From NCBI GenBank assembly GCA_045654025.1, contig JAZOMO010000030.1:1-26023 (forward strand): a stretch of 26,023 nucleotides of DNA. The letters are read 5' to 3'. The DNA comes from Scatosoma sp045654025. GTDB lineage: Bacteria > Bacillota > Clostridia > Christensenellales > Borkfalkiaceae. Every line of letters starts with the position of its first letter. The first letter of the stretch is position 1. The notes under the pieces are model-generated. The model saw nothing but the letters and a program-made list of their open reading frames with translations. It ran no database searches and was not told the DNA's origin. Positions 6,351 to 13,051 of the stretch are shown here, in pieces. Both the position numbers and the translations under genes were made by a program.

Positions 6351-7292
6351 ATGGCGACGGACACGAGGCTTTTCGTCGCGGAATGCGACTACAAACGGTT
6401 GGACGTATTTTTAGACGCGCAGACGGAGGAGTTTACTCGTTCACGCATTAAAAAGCTGATTGAGGATGGGCAGGTATCCGTTCAAGGCAAGATTGTCAAA
6501 AAGGCAGGGGAGAGCGTACGCGCAGGCAACGAGGTCGTTTTGACCGTGCCTGAGGCGGTGGAATACACCGTCAAAGCGGAAAATATCCCCATCGACATCG
6601 TCTACCAAGACGAGGATATTGCGGTTGTGAACAAGCCGCAGGGCATGACCGTACACGTCGGCAACGGCAATGCGGAGGGTACGCTGGTCAACGCTCTCTT
6701 ATACGCGTTGGACAGCCTCAGCGGCATCGGTGGCGTGTTGCGACCTGGTATCGTTCACCGCATTGACAAGGATACGACGGGCTTGCTGGTCGTGGCAAAG
6801 AACGACAAAGCGCACGTATCCCTTGCCGCGCAGATTGCGGAAAAGAGCGCAAGAAGGGTGTACTACGCCCTCTTAGAAGGCAACGTAAAATCGGACAGTG
6901 GCAGGATTGTCACCGACATCGGCAGACATCCGCAGGACAGGCTGAAAATGGCGGTATTGCCCGACGGTGAGGGAAAAATCGCCGTGACTGATTACGAGGT
7001 TTTGGCTCGTTTTGGTACGGAATTTACCCTTTGCAAGTTTATCTTACAGACGGGTAGAACGCACCAAATCCGTGTGCACGCAAAGCACATGGGGCACCCC
7101 TGCGTGGGCGACCCTGTATACGGGCATAAAAAGCAAAAATTTAAGCTTTCAGGGCAGTTATTGCACGCAATAGAGCTGTCGCTCACCCACCCGAAAACGG
7201 GGGAGAGAATGACCTTCAACGCACCCCTGCCCCCTGAATTTCAGACGATTTTAGAAAAATTGACCAAACAGTACGGGGCGTTGCCCTTTTAA
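6351..7292 (+). CDS. RluD-type 23S rRNA pseudouridine synthase (RluA family)
   Basis: Isomerises uridine to pseudouridine in structured RNA. Residues 17-65 are an S4 RNA-binding domain (RLDVFLDAQ, RSRIKKLIEDGQVSVQG). The catalytic domain has VNKPQGMTVH (93-102) and the RluA-family motif HRIDKDTTGLLV (136-147) with catalytic Asp139; GRTHQIRVH and GDPVYG follow. Domain order and length (313 residues) fit the RluD subgroup, which in E. coli modifies helix 69 of 23S rRNA. It starts 2 bases after the lspA stop without a strong ribosome binding site, so it probably depends on coupling. The lspA-rluD neighbourhood is common in bacteria. The exact target uridines are not deducible. Confidence 0.92.
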   Translation: MATDTRLFVAECDYKRLDVFLDAQTEEFTRSRIKKLIEDGQVSVQGKIVKKAGESVRAGNEVVLTVPEAVEYTVKAENIPIDIVYQDEDIAVVNKPQGMTVHVGNGNAEGTLVNALLYALDSLSGIGGVLRPGIVHRIDKDTTGLLVVAKNDKAHVSLAAQIAEKSARRVYYALLEGNVKSDSGRIVTDIGRHPQDRLKMAVLPDGEGKIAVTDYEVLARFGTEFTLCKFILQTGRTHQIRVHAKHMGHPCVGDPVYGHKKQKFKLSGQLLHAIELSLTHPKTGERMTFNAPLPPEFQTILEKLTKQYGALPF

Positions 7293-7303
7293 AGAGAACG
7301 GAT

Positions 7304-8641
7304 ATGTTGAAAATTACGAAGGTAAAACGGAATAGCGTAGCCAAGGATTTGGGCTTGGAGGTGGGGGATGAAATCGTCGCTTTTGACGGCTACCCCTGCG
7401 AGGACGAGCTTGATTATCTGTACTACGCCGACAAGGAGAGCTTTACTATCACCGTACGCGACGGGCGCACGGGCGAGCAGGTGACGGTCGAGGTCGAAAA
7501 GGACGTGGACGAGGATATGGGCCTGGAGTTTGTCAAAAATACCACCCTCAAAACCTGCCGAAACAACTGTGTGTTCTGCTTTGTCGATCAGATGCCTAAG
7601 GGTATGAGAGAGAGCTTGTATATCAAAGACGACGACTATAATATGAGCTTTACCTGCGGCAACTTCGTCACTTTAACCAACCTTTCCGAGGAGGGGCTGC
7701 AGCGCATCATTCGCCTGCACCTTTCCCCCTTGTATATCTCCGTGCATACGATGAACGAGCAGGCTCGTTGTAAGCTGCTGAACAACCGCTTTGCGGGCAG
7801 GATTCGCGACCAAATCCATCGACTTGCGGCGGCGGGGATTGAAATGCATTGTCAGGCGGTCATCGTCCCCGGTATCAACGACGGGAAGGAGTTGGAAAAC
7901 ACCGCAAGGGAACTGTTCTTATACTATCCGTACGTGCGTGATTTGGCGTTCGTGCCGACGGGGTTGACGAAGTTCCGTGACGGACTGACGCAAATCCCCG
8001 ACGTGGACGGAGAATATTCTGCAAATATCCTCGATTTAGCAGATAGATTGAACGCGGAATTTAAGGTAAACTTCCTCTTGCCTGCGGACGAATATTTTGT
8101 CAAGGCGGGGCGGCAGTTCAAGCCCGTCGAATTCTACGGCGAGTTTGAACAGATTGAAAACGGTATCGGTATGACCTCGCTTTTCCTTGCAGAAACGGAG
8201 GCGGCTTTTCAAAAGCTGACGAAAAAGAAGGGGGGCAGGGGTGCGTTGAAACAGCCCAAACGGAGTCTTATCGTCTGCGGCGTTAGTGCGGCGAAGGTAA
8301 TGCAGGGGGTCGCAGGGTCGGCAGAAACGGCAGTGGAAGGCTTGACGGTGGACGTCTTGGCGGTTGAAAACGACTTCTTCGGGCACACGGTCACTTGCAC
8401 GGGTTTGTTGACGGGCAAGGATATGTTGGCGGCGCTGCAAAAGTATCTGTCCGAAAACAAGGCGGACGAGGTACTGCTGGCAGGCAATACAATGAAAGAA
8501 TTTGAGGACGTGTTCCTCTGCGGTATGACTTTGACGGAGCTGGAAACGGCGCTTGCGCCCTACGGCGTAAAGGTGCGTGTCAACCGTGACGGTGGCGCTG
8601 GGTTGGTGAAAATACTGCGTTCAGAAAAGACAGAAAAATAA
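7304..8641 (+). CDS. PDZ-like / radical SAM / DUF512 protein
   Basis: A 445-residue protein in three parts. Residues 1-70 are PDZ-like (NSVAKDLGLEVGDEIVAFDG). Residues 80-260 hold a radical SAM-type cluster site, Cys85-x3-Cys89-x2-Cys92 in TCRNNCVFCFVDQMP, then MRESLYIKDDDYNMSF and the barrel strand LYISVHTMNE. From about residue 270 comes DUF512, ending in a glycine-rich FGHTVTCTGLLTG and VLLAGNTM. It should bind a 4Fe-4S cluster and S-adenosylmethionine. The substrate is unknown to me. The gene is regularly found next to der in Clostridia, as here, which suggests a link to ribosome assembly or translation. The ribosome binding site is weak (GAGAACGGA). Confidence 0.9.
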   Translation: MLKITKVKRNSVAKDLGLEVGDEIVAFDGYPCEDELDYLYYADKESFTITVRDGRTGEQVTVEVEKDVDEDMGLEFVKNTTLKTCRNNCVFCFVDQMPKGMRESLYIKDDDYNMSFTCGNFVTLTNLSEEGLQRIIRLHLSPLYISVHTMNEQARCKLLNNRFAGRIRDQIHRLAAAGIEMHCQAVIVPGINDGKELENTARELFLYYPYVRDLAFVPTGLTKFRDGLTQIPDVDGEYSANILDLADRLNAEFKVNFLLPADEYFVKAGRQFKPVEFYGEFEQIENGIGMTSLFLAETEAAFQKLTKKKGGRGALKQPKRSLIVCGVSAAKVMQGVAGSAETAVEGLTVDVLAVENDFFGHTVTCTGLLTGKDMLAALQKYLSENKADEVLLAGNTMKEFEDVFLCGMTLTELETALAPYGVKVRVNRDGGAGLVKILRSEKTEK

Positions 8642-8667
8642 GTACGATTTACAAGGAGGATAAAAGT

Positions 8668-9981
8668 ATGGCAAATCCTTTGGTGGCCCTCGTAGGCCGT
8701 CCCAACGTGGGGAAAAGCACGTTCTTTAATAAGGTAGCAGGCAGAAAAATTTCGATTACCGAGGATAGACCTGGTGTCACGCGCGATAGACTGTATACGG
8801 ATGCGACTTGGCGTGATAAGACCTTTACGATGGTGGACACGGGCGGTATTGAACTCAAGTCCGAGGACGTCATGTGGAGAGAGATTGCAAAACAAGCGGA
8901 GGTGGCGATTGACACCGCTGACGTTATCCTGTTCTTTACGGACGGAAAGGAAGGTTTGCACCCCTCCGACTACGACGTAGCGGACATTTTGCGCCGCTGC
9001 AAAAAGCCCGTTATTTTGGTCGTAAATAAGATTGATAACTACGCGCCTGAAAAGGTGTTCGAGTTCTATTCCTTGGGGCTTGGCGAGCCGTTTGCGGTAT
9101 CTGCGGAACATTCGACGGGTATCGGCGACGTTTTGGATGAGGCGATGACCTACTTCCCGGACGGCGAAGAGGAAAAAATCCCCTCTTTGAAGATTGCTGT
9201 GGTCGGAAAACCGAACGCAGGGAAATCCAGCCTTGTCAATAAACTGCTGGGCAGTGAACGCAGTATCGTCACCCCGATGGCAGGTACGACCCGTGATGCG
9301 ATTGACACGCTGTTTATGCGTGGCGACAAAGCGTACACAATTATCGACACGGCAGGGATCCGCAAGAAAAAGAACGTCGAAGACGACGTGGAATATTACA
9401 GCAATATGCGTGCGTTCGACGCGGTGCGTCGCAGTGACGTTTGCTTGTTGGTGGTGGACTCTGCGGAAGGCTTGACCGAGCAGGACGTAAAGATTATCGG
9501 CTACGTACACGAGCAAGGCAAACCGTCCGTCATCGTCATGAATAAGTGGGATTTGATTGAAAAGGACACCCACACCGTCAACCGTTTCGAGGCGCAACTG
9601 AAAGAGGATTTGAAGTTCATGGACTACTATAAGTCCATCTACATTTCCGCAAAGACGGGTCAGCGTGTGGAAAAGATTTTGGCGGCGGCAGAAGAGGTGT
9701 ATGCAAACGCTTCCTTCCGTGTTTCGACGGGCGCGCTGAACGACCTTATTTCCGATGCCGTGCGTATGCAAGAACCGCCTTCCTATCAGGGCAGACGTAT
9801 GCGCGTGTACTTTTCTCAGCAGGTTGCCGTTCGTCCTCCGCTGTTCGTATTGCACGTCAATGACGAGGGCTTGTTGCATTTCTCGTACGCTCGCTACTTA
9901 GAAAACACGATTCGAAAGGCGTACGACTTTACGGGTACGCCCATCAAGATTGTCGTTCGTGAGAAGAAAGACGAGGAATAA
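8668..9981 (+). CDS. der: Ribosome assembly GTPase Der (EngA)
   Basis: An essential GTPase for assembly of the 50S subunit, marked by two G domains in tandem. First: GRPNVGKST (10-18), DTGG (57-60), NKID (120-123). Second: GKPNAGKSS (180-188), DTAGIRKK (227-234), NKWD (292-295). A C-terminal KH-like domain closes the 437 residues, with RPPLFVLHVND and a basic end. Length and spacing are standard. A strong AAGGAGG sits 8 bases before the ATG, the best ribosome site in the operon, so Der may be translated more than its neighbours. plsY follows after 2 bases. Confidence 0.97.
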   Translation: MANPLVALVGRPNVGKSTFFNKVAGRKISITEDRPGVTRDRLYTDATWRDKTFTMVDTGGIELKSEDVMWREIAKQAEVAIDTADVILFFTDGKEGLHPSDYDVADILRRCKKPVILVVNKIDNYAPEKVFEFYSLGLGEPFAVSAEHSTGIGDVLDEAMTYFPDGEEEKIPSLKIAVVGKPNAGKSSLVNKLLGSERSIVTPMAGTTRDAIDTLFMRGDKAYTIIDTAGIRKKKNVEDDVEYYSNMRAFDAVRRSDVCLLVVDSAEGLTEQDVKIIGYVHEQGKPSVIVMNKWDLIEKDTHTVNRFEAQLKEDLKFMDYYKSIYISAKTGQRVEKILAAAEEVYANASFRVSTGALNDLISDAVRMQEPPSYQGRRMRVYFSQQVAVRPPLFVLHVNDEGLLHFSYARYLENTIRKAYDFTGTPIKIVVREKKDEE

Positions 9982-9983
9982 TT

Positions 9984-10775
9984 ATGCAAAATTTTATCCT
10001 TTCTGACGCTTGGTTTTGGGTGATTCCCAACTGGGTGCAATTTATCCTGATCGGCGTGATCGGATACCTGGTAGGCTGTTTTAGCGGCGCAAGGTTCATT
10101 TCACGCCTCAAAAAGCGGGATATTACCAAGATTGGCAGCGGTAATCCCGGGGCGACGAATATGATACGGGAATTCGGCTTTTTCGTTGGAGCATTGACCT
10201 TTTTCATTGATGCGTTCAAGGCGGGGATTCCTGCGGTCATCGTCTACCACCTTTACAATAAAGGAGGTTATGCGGTGGCGGATGTTGCGGGCGGTCTGGC
10301 GTTTACGGGCGCGGTGTTCGAAGGAACACAAATCCCCGTCGGGCTGTTTGCGGCGCTCCTTTGCGGAGTGTGCGCCGTGCTTGGTCATATCTACCCGATT
10401 ACCACCCGATTTAAGGGCGGCAAGGGGATTTCGTCGGGGCTGGGGTTATTCTGGCTGATGTTGGGGCTGGCGAATCCTTGGTACTTGCTTATAGGGGTTG
10501 CGGTGATTATCACTTTGCCGTTCGCGATTAGCCTGACGAAGCTGGGGTCGCTGTGCAACCTTAGCTACCTTGCAGGGTTTGGGGTCTGGCAAATAGCGAT
10601 GCTGTATGCGGTGTACGGCGCAGGGGGCGTTTGGATAACGCTGAGTGCTGTCTTCACGCTGCTTGCGGTGGCGATTTCCTGGCTGGCGCACCACAAGAAT
10701 ATACGGTGCTTGCTGTCGGGGGAAGAGCGTCCCACGATCATTATAAAACTCAAAAAGAAAGCAAAAAAGGTTTAA
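9984..10775 (+). CDS. plsY: Acyl-phosphate:glycerol-3-phosphate acyltransferase
   Basis: Membrane enzyme that moves an acyl chain from acyl phosphate to glycerol 3-phosphate, giving lysophosphatidate, the first committed step of phospholipid synthesis. The three family motifs are present: GSGNPGATN (51-59), GHIYP with RFKGGKGIS (134-150), and HHKNIRCLLSGEE (236-248). Five or more hydrophobic segments lie between. At 263 residues it is longer than usual (about 200-215), by an N-terminal lead before the first helix and a loop near residues 85-118. It ends the operon. The der-plsY neighbourhood is common in Bacillota. The tmRNA promoter overlaps its stop codon. Confidence 0.93.
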   Translation: MQNFILSDAWFWVIPNWVQFILIGVIGYLVGCFSGARFISRLKKRDITKIGSGNPGATNMIREFGFFVGALTFFIDAFKAGIPAVIVYHLYNKGGYAVADVAGGLAFTGAVFEGTQIPVGLFAALLCGVCAVLGHIYPITTRFKGGKGISSGLGLFWLMLGLANPWYLLIGVAVIITLPFAISLTKLGSLCNLSYLAGFGVWQIAMLYAVYGAGGVWITLSAVFTLLAVAISWLAHHKNIRCLLSGEERPTIIIKLKKKAKKV

Positions 10776-10799
10776 AAACAATTAAAAAGTGTGTATAAT
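10771..10799 (+). promoter_or_regulatory. Putative tmRNA promoter
   Basis: A good -10 box TATAAT (10794-10799) with only a weak -35 (TTTAAA, 10771-10776) at 17-base spacing. It gives a leader of about 40 bases before the mature tmRNA end at 10844. Confidence 0.55.
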
Positions 10800-10843
10800 A
10801 ATAGAGGCAGGGCGAAAGCCGTCGCTGAAGATACACACCAAAT

Positions 10844-11209
10844 GGGGGTGCACCGGGTTCGATTGCCGGTGAGCGAAAGAATAAGCATACCGTAGACGGA
10901 GTGACTACGATAAAACATTCCACCTAAATTTAAATGCAGATTATAATGCAAACTACGCTCTTGCAGCGTAACTTCGTTTATTAACGAAACGTCGCGCCTA
11001 ATTTATCCGTCGGTTAGGGTCGCGGCGTCATCAAGACGGAGCACTCTTTTAAGAATCGGGTAGTGTTTTTGAAAGAGTATTCAGCTACCTGCGTACCGCA
11101 AAGCGTGTTTGTCCGCGTTGTGGGAATAAGAAAAGTAGACAGACTAAGTATGTAGAAAGTTTTTTGGCAGCCGAGTAAGACGTGGGTTCAATTCCCACCA
11201 CCTCCACCA
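10844..11209 (+). ncRNA. ssrA: tmRNA (10Sa RNA)
   Basis: Rescues stalled ribosomes, acting as tRNA then mRNA with SmpB. The 5' GGGGGTG (10844-10850) pairs with CACCTCC (11199-11205), followed by discriminator A and an encoded CCA (11207-11209). The T arm is GTGGG-TTCAATT-CCCAC just before. The tag reading frame begins at GCA (10936) after TTTAAAT and runs to TAA (10969-10971), giving ADYNANYALAA, with the usual YALAA degron. The rest holds paired pseudoknot segments such as GTTTATTAACGAAAC near 10976. The total of 366 bases is normal. tmRNA 3' ends are frequent integration sites, and the region behind it looks accessory. Confidence 0.96.
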
Positions 11210-11210
11210 A

Positions 11211-11246
11211 AAACAACCTAAGTTGAACCAGCAACTTAGGTTGTTT
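11211..11246 (+). terminator. Intrinsic terminator of tmRNA
   Basis: A perfect 15-bp stem (11211-11225 with 11232-11246, arm core CAACCTAAGTTG) with a 6-base loop, beginning one base after the encoded CCA. The T-rich end is short, but the stem is strong. Confidence 0.8.
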
Positions 11247-11248
11247 AT

Positions 11249-11412
11249 TCAAGCCGAAGGCTTGGTATGTAATTGCCGTAAGGCGTATGTAATCATTGCG
11301 TAGCAATGTATGTCCTCGCCGCAAGGCGTATATTCTTCGGCTTGATTACATGCAATTCTGACGAATTGATTCCATACCGCTAACGCGGACTACATACACA
11401 ACTGGCGTTGTG
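11249..11412. repeat. Array of short hairpins on GTATGTAAT-type spacers, with a central inversion
   Basis: Left half: AAGCC-gaa-GGCTT, GCC-gtaa-GGC, ATTGC-gta-GCAAT and GCC-gcaa-GGC, linked by GGTATGTAATT, GTATGTAATC and GTATGTCCTC. Right half, with the linker reversed (ATTACAT, TTCCATAC, CTACATAC): CAATTC-tgac-GAATTG, CCGC-taac-GCGG and CACAAC-tggc-GTTGTG. An 11-bp inverted repeat (11249-11259 with 11335-11345) closes the left half. Stem sequences differ while spacers and the 10-13 base module size are kept, so selection or copying acts on the structure. No protein is encoded. It lies between the tmRNA terminator and the next gene. Confidence 0.75.
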
Positions 11413-11433
11413 ATTTTTTACAAGGTATAAATT

Positions 11434-11790
11434 ATGAAAGAAAACCTACTAATGAAATATGCCGAACAGTTGGCAGTTGACATTGAAATGATTTGTCAAC
11501 CATTGACCGCAATCAAGGATTGCGCAAATACTGTTTTACAGATTCGCAAGTCGTCTTCAAGTATTTTCGCTAATATTACGGAGGCGCAATATCCACAAAG
11601 TTTGCCGGATATGCTTTCTAAATTAAAAATCGCAAGAAAAGAATGCTTTGAAACGGAGAGTTGGTTAAAACTTTTATTTTCAACAGGCTATATAAGCGGA
11701 GAGATCTTCAAGGAAAAACGAAATTTATGCGGAAGAATCCGTCGAATGCTTACCGCATCTTGTATAACTATTGAAAAGAAAATTAAATAA
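11434..11790 (+). CDS. Four-helix-bundle protein (S23/Avd-like)
   Basis: A 118-residue, basic, helical protein. The central pattern QIRKSSSSIFANITEAQ followed by LSKLKIARKECFETESWLKLL matches the four-helix-bundle family related to the S23 intervening-sequence protein and to Avd of diversity-generating retroelements (R-S-..I..NI.E.., then KL.IA..E..E...WL). Avd binds nucleic acid and reverse transcriptase, but no reverse transcriptase, template repeat or variable repeat is in this window, so it is a stand-alone family member of unknown job. A weak AAGG precedes the ATG. The hairpin array ends about 20 bases upstream. Its base composition is more AT-rich than the operon before the tmRNA. Confidence 0.8.
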   Translation: MKENLLMKYAEQLAVDIEMICQPLTAIKDCANTVLQIRKSSSSIFANITEAQYPQSLPDMLSKLKIARKECFETESWLKLLFSTGYISGEIFKEKRNLCGRIRRMLTASCITIEKKIK

Positions 11791-11797
11791 TGAGAGT

Positions 11798-11837
11798 AAA
11801 ACCTAAATTGAATCACCCATGGTTTGATTTAGGTTTT
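11798..11837 (+). terminator. Intrinsic terminator of the four-helix gene
   Basis: AAAACCTAAAT pairs with ATTTAGGTTTT over an 18-base loop, followed by a T. The right arm and loop half are repeated exactly at 13417-13438. Confidence 0.65.
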
Positions 11838-11838
11838 T
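11817..11838. repeat. 22-bp perfect direct repeat, left copy
   Basis: Begins CCATGGTTTG and ends TTAGGTTTTT; it is identical to 13417-13438, 1,600 bases away in the same orientation. In this copy it is the right half of a complete terminator hairpin. It may mark the left edge of an inserted cassette. Confidence 0.8.
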
Positions 11839-11849
11839 GTATATAAAAG

Positions 11850-11884
11850 CTAAAGAGCGCAAGAATTTTTCTTGCGCTCTTTAG
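11850..11884. terminator. Bidirectional terminator between convergent genes
   Basis: A perfect 16-bp stem (arm core AAAGAGCGCAAGAA) with a 3-base loop, A/T-rich on both outer flanks. Its right arm contains the stop codon of the minus-strand repressor gene, so it serves that gene at least. Confidence 0.8.
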
Positions 11885-12087
11885 TATTCTGTCCGACCAA
11901 GCAAATAATCTACGGAAACATCAAAATAATCAGCGATTTTGACAAGATTTTCAAGACTCGGCTCTGAACTTCCATTTTCATATCGAATATAGGATGGCTG
12001 GGCTATTTGTAAATACTCTGCCATTTGTTGTTGTGTTGTTTTATTTAGTTTTCTTTGTTCTATCAATCTTTTTTGAAAAATCTTCAT
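11881..12087 (-). CDS. XRE-family (Cro/CI-type) repressor
   Basis: A 68-residue single-domain DNA-binding protein. The helix-turn-helix is TTQQQMAEYLQIAQPSYIRYENG, followed by the family end LENLVKIADYFDVSVDYLLGRTEY. The ATG at 12087 is chosen because ATGAGGAT lies right upstream as ribosome site; an earlier start at 12111 would use that site as coding sequence. With no further domain it is probably a small dimeric repressor. It is divergent from the excisionase-like gene, and two matching palindromes (12114-12128, 12146-12160) in the gap are its likely operators, one covering its own -10 region, so autoregulation is expected. This layout is that of a phage or conjugative-element switch. Confidence 0.9.
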   Translation of the reverse strand: MKIFQKRLIEQRKLNKTTQQQMAEYLQIAQPSYIRYENGSSEPSLENLVKIADYFDVSVDYLLGRTEY

Positions 12088-12104
12088 TTTTATCCTCATT
12101 ATGC

Positions 12105-12133
12105 TTGACAATTATAGCATTTCGCTATATACT
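12105..12133 (+). promoter_or_regulatory. Consensus promoter of the excisionase-like gene
   Basis: TTGACA (12105-12110), 17-base spacer, TATACT (12128-12133). On the other strand, TATAAT (12116-12111) is a likely -10 box for the repressor, with a poor -35. Confidence 0.85.
12114..12128. promoter_or_regulatory. Operator O1
   Basis: ATAGC-N5-GCTAT, filling the spacer between the -35 and -10 boxes of the rightward promoter and touching the leftward -10. A repressor bound here would block both promoters. Confidence 0.75.
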
Positions 12134-12145
12134 ATGTATAAAAAT

Positions 12146-12160
12146 ATAGCAATACGCTAT
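12146..12160. promoter_or_regulatory. Operator O2
   Basis: A second ATAGC-N5-GCTAT with a different core (AATAC). Its centre is 32 bp from that of O1, about three helical turns, so two dimers would sit on the same face of the DNA. Confidence 0.75.
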
Positions 12161-12184
12161 TAATTTTAAAAATTTGGAGGTTAT

Positions 12185-12370
12185 ATGAAATCCCAAAAAG
12201 ACAATGAATTTATGGGTGCTTCAGAGGTGGCAGGGCGCTGGGGTGTATCTCGTGAATGTGTAGCAAGATGGTGTAGGCAAGGGGTAATTGTAGCTGAACA
12301 AGACGAAAAAGGTAAGCTGTGGCGTATTCCAATCTATACGGAATGTCCTTATAAAATCATTAATATATAA
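12185..12370 (+). CDS. Excisionase-like / MerR-type helix-turn-helix protein
   Basis: A 61-residue protein with a winged-helix pattern near its start: MGASEVAGRWGVSRECVARWCRQGVI followed by a wing containing KGKLWRIP. This is the layout of small DNA-architectural proteins (Xis/excisionase, 'helix-turn-helix domain 17') of mobile elements. GGAGG lies 5 bases before the ATG, and the promoter is controlled by the two repressor operators. It is followed after about 10 bases by the lipoprotein gene, so both should be co-transcribed. No integrase is near; the protein could act with a recombinase encoded elsewhere, or simply regulate transcription. Confidence 0.75.
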   Translation: MKSQKDNEFMGASEVAGRWGVSRECVARWCRQGVIVAEQDEKGKLWRIPIYTECPYKIINI

Positions 12371-12379
12371 GAGGTGTAT

Positions 12380-12874
12380 ATGAAAAAAACTATTTTTAAG
12401 TTTCCAATCATTTTTTTAGTTTTGCTATTTTCCTTTGTATTAACTTTTGTTTCTTGTGCTTCTAATGGCGATTCCAATGATAAGATAGGTTCAAGAGATG
12501 ATAGGATAGAGTTAACATTGGAAAATTACGAACAGTATATTGATGTGAGTGCAAGATATTATGGAGAAGGTGGAACTTGGTCTTCTCTATTCTCTCGCTA
12601 CGACTATAAAAGTGTTGTTAGCAGTGCAACAGTTACTTCAACCTCTACTTTTGTGAAATTTTATAATTGTTCAATCAAAGTTAGAATTGTAGGGGAGTAT
12701 TATTATACTGCCTCTAGCAAAAAAACAACCGATGAAACTATAGAAGTGTCTTTAAGTATAGGCGGTAGCGGTAGAGCCTCGAAAGTTGAAAATGTTTCCA
12801 ATGCTAATGCCCACGATATCAAGGGAAAGGGTTATGAAGTGGTAGCCGTCAGTGGTTATGTTATTGTGGATTAA
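12380..12874 (+). CDS. Lipoprotein of unknown function
   Basis: A 164-residue secreted protein with a hydrophobic signal segment ending in VSC (lipidated Cys about residue 26), then Ser/Asn/Asp-rich linker. The mature part is rich in Tyr, Thr, Ser and Val, with alternating patterns (FYNCSIKVRIVGEYYYTASSK, TIEVSLSIGG) that suggest a beta-sandwich. I do not recognise a family. The ATG at 12380 has GAGGTG just upstream; a GTG at 12374 lies within that site. The gene is AT-rich with codon choice unlike the operon before the tmRNA. As the second gene behind the repressor-controlled promoter it may be cargo of the cassette. Confidence 0.75.
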   Translation: MKKTIFKFPIIFLVLLFSFVLTFVSCASNGDSNDKIGSRDDRIELTLENYEQYIDVSARYYGEGGTWSSLFSRYDYKSVVSSATVTSTSTFVKFYNCSIKVRIVGEYYYTASSKKTTDETIEVSLSIGGSGRASKVENVSNANAHDIKGKGYEVVAVSGYVIVD

Positions 12875-12933
12875 TGTCGTAACTACAACTAATTTAATAA
12901 GATATTTAACCGGTTTAGCTTACGGTTAACTCA

Positions 12934-12981
12934 CTCCACCAACGAAATGACGCCTTCGGGCGTCTTTTTTCGTTGGTGGAG
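12934..12981. terminator. Terminator nested in a long stem that carries the tmRNA 3'-end motif
   Basis: Inner hairpin GACGCC-TTCG-GGCGTC followed by six T (12949-12970) is a textbook terminator for the lipoprotein gene. Around it CTCCACCAACGAAA (12934-12947) pairs with its complement at 12968-12981. CTCCACCAA equals the last bases of the tmRNA gene plus one (11202-11210). Confidence 0.75.
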
Positions 12982-13051
12982 GTGATGGTTGCGAGAAACA
13001 AGTAATTCCCGTGGGTTCACGCGAGGAGGCGAACGAGTGGGGTAGAATGTG

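Noticed and set aside
11085..11324. Minus-strand 79-codon frame containing VVGIEPTSYSAAKKL
   Set aside because: It is antisense to the 3' part of the tmRNA and its terminator; such frames are a well-known false gene call over tRNA-like ends.
11249..11412. CRISPR array
   Set aside because: The repeated units are only about 9 bases, the intervening parts are self-complementary and 10-14 bases long, and the orientation flips at the centre; no cas gene is near.
11434..11790. Diversity-generating retroelement
   Set aside because: The Avd-like protein is present, but no reverse transcriptase, template/variable repeat pair or target gene is found in the window.
12901..12942. tRNA gene ending CTCCACCA
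   Set aside because: Upstream sequence lacks a T arm (no GTTCRA loop), anticodon arm and matching 5' acceptor strand; better read as a remnant of the tmRNA end.
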